Below are positions 9,071 to 16,236 of a DNA stretch of 64,000 nucleotides, one piece after another. Each line of letters begins with the position of its first letter. The stretch's first letter is position 1. Location of the stretch: the NCBI RefSeq assembly GCF_000745835.1, contig NZ_JQKB01000006.1, forward strand, positions 62,001 through 126,000, given 5' to 3'. This DNA comes from Belnapia moabensis DSM 16746 (GTDB lineage: Bacteria; Pseudomonadota; Alphaproteobacteria; Acetobacterales; Acetobacteraceae). Below the pieces are notes generated by a model that saw only the letters and a program-made list of their open reading frames with translations, had not been told where the DNA came from and did not search any database. A program made the translations under genes and the position numbers.

Positions 9071-9360
9071 CCGCTGTCGTCACCCTCTACGTCGCCGGCG
9101 GCGCCCCGCGCTCCGCCGCCGCGCTGCGCAACCTCACCGCCGCCATCGCCGCCACCGGCCGGCCGGAGGGCACCTTCCGCGTCGAGCTGATCGACGTGCT
9201 GCGCGAGCCGGCCCGGGCGTTGGAAGCCGGGCTGCTGGCGACGCCGAGCCTCGCCCTCACCGGCGCCAATGGCCGCCGCCGCTGGTTCGTCGGCGATTTC
9301 GCGCAGCCGGAGGTGCTGGCGGGCTGGCTCGCCGACGTACTGGATGGCGATCCCCCCTGA
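9067..9360 (+). CDS. kaiB: KaiB clock protein
   Basis: A 97-aa thioredoxin-like KaiB. The N-terminal VVTLYVAGGAPRSAAALRNL, the central FRVELIDVLREPARALEAG and the segment LATPSLAL follow the KaiB pattern, and length is typical. In cyanobacteria KaiB switches fold and binds the CI ring of KaiC. The ATG overlaps the kaiC stop (ATGA), so stoichiometry with KaiC is probably set by translational coupling. The next gene, lutB, begins 48 bases downstream and may share the transcript. Confidence 0.93.
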   Translation: MTAVVTLYVAGGAPRSAAALRNLTAAIAATGRPEGTFRVELIDVLREPARALEAGLLATPSLALTGANGRRRWFVGDFAQPEVLAGWLADVLDGDPP

Positions 9361-9408
9361 CCTCGGGCGCGGCAGCCTCTATATCTGGCGTCCATCAGGA
9401 GCTTGCCC

Positions 9409-10833
9409 GTGGTCGCCATCACCTCGCCCGCCTTCAAGGAGAATGCCCGGACCGCCCTCGCGGACCCCGGCCTGCAGAAGGCGCTCGGCACGGCGAAGGG
9501 CGCCTTCCTCCAGCGCCGCGCCCAGGCCGTCGCCAACCTGCCCGAATTCGAGCAGCTCCGGGATATCGGCCGGAACATCAAGAACCACACGCTGGCGAAC
9601 CTCGACTTCTACCTCGAGGCCTATGAGGCCAAGGTGAAGGCGGCCGGCGGCCAGGTGCATTGGTGCTCGACCGCCGACGACGCCCGCGCCGCCGTGCTGG
9701 AGATCTGCCGAAAGGCCAACGCCCGCACCGTCACCAAGGGCAAGTCGATGATCTCCGAGGAGCTCGGGATCAACGCCCACCTGGAAGCCCACGGCATCCG
9801 CCCGGTCGAGACCGATCTCGGCGAGTACATCCTTCAGCTCCGCCAGGAGCACCCCTCCCACATCATCGCCCCCGCCTTCCACCTGAACCGCGAGGATTGG
9901 GAGGCCGATTTCCGCCGCCTCCACACCGACCTGCCGGCCGACCGCGTCTTCGCCGAGCGGCGCGACATCCTGGCCGAGGCGCGCACCAAGCTGCGGGAGA
10001 AGTTCCTCCAAGCCGATGTCGGCATCACGGGGGCCAATTTCCTCATCGCCGAGACCGGCAGCAGCGTCATCGTCACCAACGAGGGCAATGGCGACCTGAC
10101 CCAGACCCTGCCGCGGGTCCATATCGCGCTGGCCAGCATCGAGAAGGTCGTTCCCACGCTGGAGGACGCCACCAGCCTCCTCCGCCTGCTCGCCCGCTCT
10201 GCCACGGGCCAGGATTTCTCAGTCTACACTACCTTTTCCACCGGCGCCCGCCGACCCGCCGACCTCGACGGGCCGGAGGAGTACCACGTCGTCCTGGTCG
10301 ACAACGGCCGCTCCAACATGCTCGGCACCGAGTTCCAGGAGATGCTGCGCTGCATCCGCTGCGCCGCCTGCATGAACCACTGCCCGGTCTATGGCGCGAT
10401 CGGCGGCCATGCCTATGGCTGGGTCTATCCCGGGCCGATGGGCTCCGTCCTCACCCCTTCCCTCGTCGGCATCGAGAAGACGGGGATGCTGCCCAACGCC
10501 TCCACCTTCTGCGGCAAGTGCGAGAGCGTCTGCCCGGTGAAGATCCCGTTGCCGAAGATGATGCGCCACTGGCGCGAGCGGGAGTTCGAGCGCCATCTGA
10601 CGCCGGCCACCCAGCGCAGCAACCTTGCCCTCTGGGCCTGGTTCGCTCGCCGCCCGACGCTCTACCGGGCCGCTACCCGTGCAGCCAATGCCGCGCTCGG
10701 CCTGCTCGGCCGCGGCAAGGGCGCCTTCCGCTCCCTGCCGCTCGCCGGCGGCTGGACCGCCGGGCGCGACCTGCCAGTGCCGGAGGGCGGCACCTTCATG
10801 GCCCGCTATGCGAAGGAGCAGCGCCGCCGATGA
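9409..10833 (+). CDS. lutB: Lactate utilization iron-sulfur protein LutB
   Basis: A 474-aa member of the LutB/YkgF family, part of the LutABC system that oxidises L-lactate to pyruvate. After the LUD domain it has two ferredoxin-type 4Fe-4S motifs: CIRCAACMNHCP near residue 315 and CGKCESVCP near residue 366. I chose the GTG at 9409 since AGGA sits eight bases before it; a TTG at 9403 is too close to that site. It overlaps lutC by ATGA. No lutA (glycolate-oxidase-like Fe-S subunit) lies in the window, which is odd for this operon. Confidence 0.92.
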   Translation: MVAITSPAFKENARTALADPGLQKALGTAKGAFLQRRAQAVANLPEFEQLRDIGRNIKNHTLANLDFYLEAYEAKVKAAGGQVHWCSTADDARAAVLEICRKANARTVTKGKSMISEELGINAHLEAHGIRPVETDLGEYILQLRQEHPSHIIAPAFHLNREDWEADFRRLHTDLPADRVFAERRDILAEARTKLREKFLQADVGITGANFLIAETGSSVIVTNEGNGDLTQTLPRVHIALASIEKVVPTLEDATSLLRLLARSATGQDFSVYTTFSTGARRPADLDGPEEYHVVLVDNGRSNMLGTEFQEMLRCIRCAACMNHCPVYGAIGGHAYGWVYPGPMGSVLTPSLVGIEKTGMLPNASTFCGKCESVCPVKIPLPKMMRHWREREFERHLTPATQRSNLALWAWFARRPTLYRAATRAANAALGLLGRGKGAFRSLPLAGGWTAGRDLPVPEGGTFMARYAKEQRRR

Positions 10834-11594
10834 CCAAGGAGGCCATCCTCGGCGCCATCCGCCGCGGCCTGAAGCGCGGGCCGCTGCCCGCCGACCAGCA
10901 GGCCATGCTGGGCGGGCGGCTGGCGACGCATCCGCGCCACCTCATCCCCGCCCGCTCGCGCCTGCCGCGGCCGGACCAGGTCGCCCTCTTCATCCGCAAC
11001 GTGGAGAAGGAGTTCGGCACGGTCGAGCGCGTGCCGAATGCAGAGGCCGTGCCCGCCGCCATCGCCGACTACCTGGCGGCCCAGAACCTGCCGCCCCGCT
11101 TCCCCATGGCGCCCCACCCGGAGCTGACGGCGATCCCCTGGTCGGAGCGCCCGCTGCTGGAGATCGAGCAGCGCCGCGCGGAGGCCACCGACCAGGTCAG
11201 CCTCCAGCACGGCTATGCCGGCATCGCCGAGACGGGCACGCTGATGCTCCCCTCCGCGCCGGAGCGCCCGACCACCCTCAACCTCCTCGTCGAGACCGAG
11301 ATGGTGGTGCTCCGCGCCAGCCGCATCGTCGGCGCCTATGAGGAAGCCTGGGACCGCCTCCGCGCCGAAAGCAAGGACGAGCGCAGCGGCGGGTTCATGC
11401 CGCGCAACATCATGTTCGTCACCGGCCCCTCGCGCAGCGCCGATATCGAGCAGACGCTGGAGCTCGGCGCCCATGGCCCGCGGCGCCTGCACATCATCCT
11501 GATCGACGACGACCCCGCCGCCCTGCCGATGGGCGATGCCACGGCCCCGCCGCCGGTCGCCGTCCCGGGCGGCCCCGCCGCCCCGGGGGATTGA
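10830..11594 (+). CDS. lutC: Lactate utilization protein LutC
   Basis: A 254-aa LUD-domain protein (LutC/YkgG). The segment QVSLQHGYAGIAETGTLMLPS and the C-terminal RNIMFVTGPSRSADIEQTLELGAHGPRRLHIILID are typical; the latter is the strongest LUD signature. It works with LutB in L-lactate oxidation. The start codon overlaps the lutB stop, and its own stop overlaps the following TTG start, so four genes (lutB, lutC, smr, xre) run head to tail with no gaps. Confidence 0.92.
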   Translation: MTKEAILGAIRRGLKRGPLPADQQAMLGGRLATHPRHLIPARSRLPRPDQVALFIRNVEKEFGTVERVPNAEAVPAAIADYLAAQNLPPRFPMAPHPELTAIPWSERPLLEIEQRRAEATDQVSLQHGYAGIAETGTLMLPSAPERPTTLNLLVETEMVVLRASRIVGAYEEAWDRLRAESKDERSGGFMPRNIMFVTGPSRSADIEQTLELGAHGPRRLHIILIDDDPAALPMGDATAPPPVAVPGGPAAPGD

Positions 11595-12136
11595 GCGCGC
11601 CCGCCCGGCCGCGCCGGGCCCTGACCGAGCTCGATCGCCGCCTCTGGCAGGCCTGGACGGCGCATGCCCATGTCGCGCCCATGCCCGGTAAGGCCCTGCC
11701 GCCCCCGCCGCCCGAGCCGACGCTGCCCGGCCCCGCACCCGCGGCGCCCCTGGCCGTGCCGCCGCCCCGCCCGACTGCCCCTCGCCCCGCGCCCGAGCTT
11801 CAGGTCGGCGCCCCACCCCCCGGCCTCGACGGCAAGCGCTGGCGTGAGCTGCGCCGCGGCCGCACGAAGCCCGAGCGCACCCTCGACCTGCACGGCCGCC
11901 GCGCCCAGGACGCCCATGCCGCCGTCCGCCGCTTCCTCCACGAAGCCCAGGCCGACGGCCTCCGCTGCGTCGCCATCGTCACCGGCAAGGGCTCCAGCAC
12001 CGAGGGCGGCGTCCTTCGCCGTGAGCTGCCCTTCTGGCTGAACGCGGCCGAGATGCGCCCTCTCCTCCTCGGCGCCGCCCACCCGCACGCCAGCAACCCT
12101 GGCGCCGTCCACCTGCTGCTCCGCCGTCGCCGATGA
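11591..12136 (+). CDS. Smr-domain protein
   Basis: A 181-aa protein. An N-terminal ~90-residue Pro/Ala-rich region precedes a C-terminal Smr domain (LDLHGRRAQDAHAAVRRFL, VTGKGSSTEGGVLRRELPFWL, HPHASNPGAVHLLLRR). Smr domains are found in MutS2 and stand-alone proteins and can nick branched DNA or act on ribosome-associated RNA; which applies here is unknown. The TTG start overlaps the lutC stop and the gene ends in an ATGA overlap with the XRE gene, an adjacency I have seen described for alphaproteobacteria. Confidence 0.85.
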   Translation: MSAPARPRRALTELDRRLWQAWTAHAHVAPMPGKALPPPPPEPTLPGPAPAAPLAVPPPRPTAPRPAPELQVGAPPPGLDGKRWRELRRGRTKPERTLDLHGRRAQDAHAAVRRFLHEAQADGLRCVAIVTGKGSSTEGGVLRRELPFWLNAAEMRPLLLGAAHPHASNPGAVHLLLRRRR

Positions 12137-12540
12137 CGCCCTTCGGCCAGCGCCTCCGCGCCCTCCGCGAGGCCCATGGCATCAGCCAGGCCGCCCTCGC
12201 CCAGGCGCTGCACGTCTCCCCCGCCTATCTCTCGGCGCTGGAGCACGGCCATCGCGGCCGGCCCTCGCTGGGGCTCATCCATCAGGTGAACGAGTTCTTC
12301 GGGCTGATCTGGGACGACGCGGAGGAGATGGCGCGGCTCGCCCGGCTCTCGCATCCACGGGTGGTGCTGGATACGGCGGGGCTGAGCCCGGAGGCGACGG
12401 CGCTGGCCAACCGGCTGGCGCGGGACATCCGCAAATTGTCCCCGGAGACGATCCGCGCCCTTGTCCAAACGCTGGATGGGGGTTCCACCCCCATGCCCCC
12501 GCCGGGGCCAAAGCTTGGCCCCGGACCCCGCCATAAGTAA
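12133..12540 (+). CDS. XRE-family helix-turn-helix regulator
   Basis: A 135-aa protein with an N-terminal HTH_3 domain (GQRLRALREAHGISQAALAQALHVSPAYLSALEHG, residues 4-40), whose recognition helix is in SPAYLSALEHG. A helical middle part of unknown function follows. The final ~20 residues are Pro/Gly-rich and are encoded by a strong palindrome, so they may be a readthrough tail rather than conserved protein. It is translationally coupled to the Smr gene. Targets are unknown. Confidence 0.85.
   Translation: MTPFGQRLRALREAHGISQAALAQALHVSPAYLSALEHGHRGRPSLGLIHQVNEFFGLIWDDAEEMARLARLSHPRVVLDTAGLSPEATALANRLARDIRKLSPETIRALVQTLDGGSTPMPPPGPKLGPGPRHK
12502..12524 (+). terminator. Strong hairpin at the 3' end of the XRE gene
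   Basis: Perfect 10-base arms CCGGGGCCAA and TTGGCCCCGG flank a three-base loop. The hairpin lies inside the last codons of the XRE gene and just before the convergent papain-like gene. There is no T-tract, so a terminator or REP-like role is only a guess. Confidence 0.4.
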
Positions 12541-12543
12541 GGC

Positions 12544-13077
12544 TCAGAACCGGAGGCGAGGCCCGGAGACGAGCTGCGCGGCATGCGTCACGCGGCGGCG
12601 GCCATGGGTCTTCGCCGTCAGCACGGCGGCGGTCAGGCGGTTGTCATGCACCGCGGCGAGGCCGAAGCCCTGGTTGTTCAGCAGCAGGAAGTGGTCCGTC
12701 ACCCGCAGCAGGTACCAGCCCGGCGCCAGGCCATCCCGCACCAGGCCGAGCAGGCTCGGCCGCCGCTCCGGCAGGTCGACCGGCGCATGCGCGACATCCA
12801 GATGCTCGAGCGCGCCCAGGATGTCCCGCCAATAGGCCGTCACGACCGGCCCACTACCGGGATACCAGTCGGGCGCGATCCCCCGCAGCATGGTGCTCGC
12901 CGCCCGGTAGGGCAGCCCGCTCGCCAGGGCCAGCGTCGCCGGCCCGCACCACGGCACCAGCCCGCCATTCTCCGCCATCAGCTCGTCATGGCTTCGTAGC
13001 CCGGCAGGACGCTCGATAAGGGCCGCCCCGGCCCCCAGACCGGCTTCAGTAAGCCGCCCATCCTGACGATCCGCCAT
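12544..13077 (-). CDS. Hypothetical protein, possible papain-like fold
   Basis: A ~177-aa protein I cannot assign to a named family. The segment LVPWCGPATLALASG resembles the Cys-containing helix of papain/C39-like peptidases, and a later strand DHFLLLNNQGFGLAAVHDN could supply the His and an Asn/Asp. No signal peptide or membrane segment is visible, so if it is a peptidase-like protein it acts in the cytosol. I chose the ATG at 13077; a GTG/ATG five codons upstream is possible. It faces the XRE gene convergently and lies downstream of maf. Confidence 0.6.
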   Translation of the reverse strand: MADRQDGRLTEAGLGAGAALIERPAGLRSHDELMAENGGLVPWCGPATLALASGLPYRAASTMLRGIAPDWYPGSGPVVTAYWRDILGALEHLDVAHAPVDLPERRPSLLGLVRDGLAPGWYLLRVTDHFLLLNNQGFGLAAVHDNRLTAAVLTAKTHGRRRVTHAAQLVSGPRLRF

Positions 13078-13176
13078 CGCGCGATCCCGCAAGCACCCGG
13101 GCGCGGGATGGCGCCCAGGGCACTCACAAGATCGTGTGACTTCACCTTGTCGTCAATATACGATCGGAGGGAACCC

Positions 13177-13788
13177 TTACCCGATCAGCACTCCATGCTG
13201 CCGCAGGAAGCCGAGCAGCGGCAGCAGCGGCAGGCCGAGGATGGCGCTGTGCTCGCCCTCCACCGCATCGAACAGCTGTACCCCGAGCCCCTCCAGCCGG
13301 TAGGCCCCGACCGACCCGAGCACCGCCTCGCCTTCGGCCGCCAGATAGGCGTCGAGGAATTCCTCGGAGAAGTCGCGCATGGTCAGCCGTGGCCGCGCCA
13401 AGTGCTGCCAGACCCGCTGCCCGCCGCGCCAGCAGACCATGGCCGTCATCAGCTCATGCGGCCGCCCGCGCAGCGCCAGCAGTTGCGCCCGCGCCGCCGC
13501 CATGTCCGGGGGCTTGTCGAACCAGCGGCCCTCGCAGACCAGCATCTGGTCGGCGCCGATCACCAGCGCCTCCGGGTTGCGCCGGGCGAGGCGCTGCGCC
13601 TTGGCTTCGGCCAGCAGCATCGCCGCCTCGCCGGGTGCGATGCCCTCGGCGCGCGCACTCTCCTTGATCGCCGCCTCATCGACCGCCGCCGCCTCGGCCG
13701 TGAAGCGCAGCCCCGCCGCCGCCAGCACCGCCCGCCGCGCCGAGGAGGCGGTGGCGAGGATGAGGGCTGGCGCCTCCCGCTGGATCAT
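13177..13788 (-). CDS. maf: Maf-like nucleotide pyrophosphatase
   Basis: A 203-aa house-cleaning NTP pyrophosphatase. Signatures are [19 protein letters not shown], the GADQM motif (in place of GADT), [11 protein letters not shown] and [11 protein letters not shown] with an acidic pocket. The Gln in GADQ is seen in the YceF-type group (7-methyl-GTP), but specificity cannot be settled by eye. Its ATG overlaps the ppsR stop (ATGA). The pair ppsR-maf beside the replication origin is the standard alphaproteobacterial arrangement. Confidence 0.9.
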   Translation of the reverse strand: MIQREAPALILATASSARRAVLAAAGLRFTAEAAAVDEAAIKESARAEGIAPGEAAMLLAEAKAQRLARRNPEALVIGADQMLVCEGRWFDKPPDMAAARAQLLALRGRPHELMTAMVCWRGGQRVWQHLARPRLTMRDFSEEFLDAYLAAEGEAVLGSVGAYRLEGLGVQLFDAVEGEHSAILGLPLLPLLGFLRQHGVLIG

Positions 13789-14678
13789 GACGCACCTCCG
13801 CCGAGCACCGCCGCCGCCGGGTCCGCCGGCGCATGTGCCGCCGCCTCCCCGCGCCGGGCGTGCCAGGCATCCATCAGTTGCAGGACCGTCGCCGCCGTCT
13901 CCTCGATGCTGCGGCGGGTCACGTCGATCACCGGCCAGCCATGCTGGTTGCAAAGCCTCCGGGCGGAGAGGATTTCCGCCTTCACGCTGTCATGGTCGAT
14001 ATAGTCGTTGGTGTCCTGCCGCACGCCGTCGGCGCCGATCAGCCGCAGCCGGTGCCGGCGGATCTCGATCAGCGCATTGGTCTCGATGGTCAGCCCCACT
14101 ACCGGGCAGGGCGAATCCGCCAGTTCCGGCGGCAGCGCCGCGCCGGGGACGATCGGCACATTGGCCGCCTTGATCCCCCGGTTCGCCAGGTAGAAGCAGG
14201 TCGGCGTCTTGCTGCTGCGCGAGACGCCGACGAGGCAGACATCCGCCTCATGGATGCCCGCCGTCCCCTGCCCGTCGTCATGCGCCAGCACGTAGTGCAT
14301 GGCGTCGATCCGGCGGAAATAGTCTGCATCCATCACATGCTGCGCCGCCCGCTTCTCCCTGGCCCGCGCGCCCAGCTGCCCCTGCAGCAGGTCCACCACC
14401 TGGTCCAGCACCGAGAGGCAAGGGACGCCGAGGCGCATGCAGGCCTCCTCCAGCGCCAGCCGCAGGCTCTTGTCGACCAGGGTGAAGAGCACCGGCCCCG
14501 GCTCGTGGTCGAGCCCCTCCAGCACCCGGTCGAGCTGCAGGCGGGAGCGGATGAGGCTCCAGCGATGGTGCACCACATGATGGTCCTCGAACCGCGCCAG
14601 CGTCGCCCGGGCGATCGAATTGAGCGTCTCGCCCGTGCTGTCGGAGACCAGGTGCAGGTTGACGGTTCTGTGGGGCAT
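13785..14678 (-). CDS. ppsR: Pyruvate, phosphate dikinase regulatory protein (DUF299)
   Basis: A 297-aa bifunctional serine/threonine kinase-phosphorylase (DUF299) that uses ADP to inactivate, and inorganic phosphate to reactivate, PEP synthase or PPDK. The N-terminal [19 protein letters not shown] and the P-loop region [25 protein letters not shown] are diagnostic. I chose the ATG at 14678; a GTG six codons upstream is possible. It reads away from hemE with the putative origin between them. Confidence 0.93.
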   Translation of the reverse strand: MPHRTVNLHLVSDSTGETLNSIARATLARFEDHHVVHHRWSLIRSRLQLDRVLEGLDHEPGPVLFTLVDKSLRLALEEACMRLGVPCLSVLDQVVDLLQGQLGARAREKRAAQHVMDADYFRRIDAMHYVLAHDDGQGTAGIHEADVCLVGVSRSSKTPTCFYLANRGIKAANVPIVPGAALPPELADSPCPVVGLTIETNALIEIRRHRLRLIGADGVRQDTNDYIDHDSVKAEILSARRLCNQHGWPVIDVTRRSIEETAATVLQLMDAWHARRGEAAAHAPADPAAAVLGGGAS

Positions 14679-14792
14679 CCCGGGAGAATAGCGCACGCCG
14701 CTGGGGACGAAGTGGAAAACTCAAGGCCGAACGCCGCCTACGGTGGATGGAGGGGGTGACTCCGCACATAGCGCACAGGCGGGAGAGGATTC

Positions 14793-14865
14793 CCGACTGA
14801 GTCGGCCGACTCCGGGACGGCGGGGGATTCACCCAACGGAGTCAGCGAGTCGCCGACTCAGTCGG
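14793..14865. repeat. GANTC-containing palindrome pair in oriC
   Basis: CCGACTGAGTCGG (14793-14805) recurs as its exact reverse complement CCGACTCAGTCGG (14853-14865); each is itself a near-perfect palindrome. GAGTCGGCCGACTC (14799-14812) is a perfect 14-base palindrome and GAGTCGCCGACTC (14847-14859) one with a single central base. The GAGTC/GACTC steps are methylation-type GANTC sites. Confidence 0.85.
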
Positions 14866-14878
14866 TCGTGGACAGGCC

Positions 14879-14919
14879 TGTGGATGGAATCCGGAGTAAT
14901 TGCCTCCACAGCATCCACA
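14879..14919. promoter_or_regulatory. Candidate weak DnaA boxes
   Basis: On the minus strand CCATCCACA (14879-14887) and on the plus strand GCATCCACA (14911-14919) match TTATCCACA at seven of nine positions; GCCTCCACA (14902-14910) is weaker. They flank a short spacer and lie 72-112 bases before hemE. Confidence 0.4.
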
Positions 14920-14990
14920 GGCCCTATCACCACTGCATCCTTTCAAGACTCTTGTTTTCTTGCGAAGGGTAGGGCTCCAGGGAGGAAGGC

Positions 14991-16049
14991 ATGCCAAGTG
15001 TGAGCGAAGATCCGAGTCAGAAGCCCCTGCTCCGCGCCCTGGCTGGCGAGGCCGTCTGGCCGCCGCCGATGTGGCTGATGCGGCAGGCCGGCCGCTACCT
15101 GCCCGAGTACCGCGAGATCCGCGCCCAGGCCGGCGACTTCATCGCCCTCTGTACCGCGCCGGCAATGGCCGCCGAGGTCACCCTCCAGCCGATCCGCCGC
15201 TACGGCATGGACGGCGCCATCCTCTTTTCCGACATCCTCATGGTGCCCTGGGCCATGGGCCAGCCGCTCCGCTTCGCCGAGGGCGAGGGGCCGGTGCTGG
15301 AGCCGGTGCGCGACGCCGCGGCGATCAACCGGCTCGACCCCTCGGTCTGCGCCGCCAATGCCGCGCCGATCATCGAGACGGTGCGCCTCGTTCGCGCCGG
15401 GCTGGCCGAGGAGGCGCCGCGCACCACGCTGATCGGCTTCGCCGGCAGCCCCTTCACCGTCGCCTGCTACATGGTCGAGGGTCATGGCAGCCGCGACTTC
15501 GCCGCCGCGCGCGGCATGGCCTATGGCGACCCGGCCCTGTTCGGCCGGCTGATCCGCATCCTGGTCGATGCCAGCGCCGACTATCTCTGCGCCCAGGCCG
15601 ACGCCGGGGCCGAGGCGCTGATGCTGTTCGACAGCTGGGCCGGGCTGCTGGCGCCGAGCCAGTTCCGCCGCTGGGTGATCGAGCCGACGGCGAGCCTGGT
15701 GCGGGCCATCCGCAAGCGCCACCCGGCGATCCCGCTGATCGGCTTCCCCCGCCTCGCCGGGCCGATGCTGGTGGAATATGCCCAGCGCACCGGGGTGCAG
15801 TGCCTCGGCATCGACACCTCGATGGATTTGCGCTGGGCCGCCTCCGCCGTGCCGCCCTCAATGTGCCTCCAGGGCAACCTCGACCCGCTCTCCCTGGTCA
15901 CCGGCGGCATGGCGCTGGAGACGGAGGCCCGCTCCATCCTGGGTGCCATGCGCGGTCGCCCCTTCATCTTCAACCTCGGCCACGGCATCGAGAAGGTGAC
16001 CTCCCCCGATAACGTGTCCGCCTTGGTCCGGCTGGTCCGTACCGGCTGA
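14991..16049 (+). CDS. hemE: Uroporphyrinogen decarboxylase
   Basis: A 352-aa enzyme that removes four carboxyls from uroporphyrinogen III to give coproporphyrinogen III. The active-site segment PPMWLMRQAGRYLPEYR (residues ~24-40) and ILFSDILMVPWAMG with the catalytic Asp are intact; GFAGSPFTVACYMVEG and the C-terminal GHGIEKVTSPDNV fit the family. The ATG follows GGAGGAAGG. As in Caulobacter it flanks the origin. hemH follows, separated by a double-hairpin repeat. Confidence 0.97.
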   Translation: MPSVSEDPSQKPLLRALAGEAVWPPPMWLMRQAGRYLPEYREIRAQAGDFIALCTAPAMAAEVTLQPIRRYGMDGAILFSDILMVPWAMGQPLRFAEGEGPVLEPVRDAAAINRLDPSVCAANAAPIIETVRLVRAGLAEEAPRTTLIGFAGSPFTVACYMVEGHGSRDFAAARGMAYGDPALFGRLIRILVDASADYLCAQADAGAEALMLFDSWAGLLAPSQFRRWVIEPTASLVRAIRKRHPAIPLIGFPRLAGPMLVEYAQRTGVQCLGIDTSMDLRWAASAVPPSMCLQGNLDPLSLVTGGMALETEARSILGAMRGRPFIFNLGHGIEKVTSPDNVSALVRLVRTG

Positions 16050-16056
16050 CTCGAGG

Positions 16057-16116
16057 GTTCCAAGGGCCCTTCGGCCCTTGGCGGGAGGAGCTTGAGGAGG
16101 GCAGCGCCCTCCTCAA
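16057..16116 (+). repeat. Dispersed double-hairpin element, copy A
   Basis: Hairpin 1 has arms CCAAGGGCC / GGCCCTTGG around CTTC; a 12-base spacer starting CGGGAGGAG follows; hairpin 2 has arms GAGGAGGGC / GCCCTCCTC around AGC and extends by TT/AA. It begins seven bases after the hemE stop. Two further copies lie after parB and near 60.9 kb. Confidence 0.85.
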
Positions 16117-16236
16117 TGTCCGGGATTTGCCCGCCTGGGTAATTCCCCCCGCCCCCGCTTTGCTCTAACCCCCAGCTTGACCCGCTGGCGAACCGGCCAA
16201 ATCTGCGGGCCTGGATCTTGGGCTCGGGGAGTTTCG

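Larger units (their letters stand above)
14679..14990. other. Probable chromosomal replication origin (oriC)
   Basis: The gap between ppsR and hemE is where the Caulobacter origin lies and where alphaproteobacterial origins are commonly placed. It holds ten GANTC sites (starting at 14758, 14788, 14799, 14808, 14826, 14839, 14847, 14855, 14887, 14947), with an eleventh at 15014 just inside hemE. It also holds palindromes, candidate weak DnaA boxes, and a comparatively AT-rich run near 14930-14965 that could be the unwinding element. No coding potential was recognised. The origin call rests on synteny plus these motifs. Confidence 0.75.
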
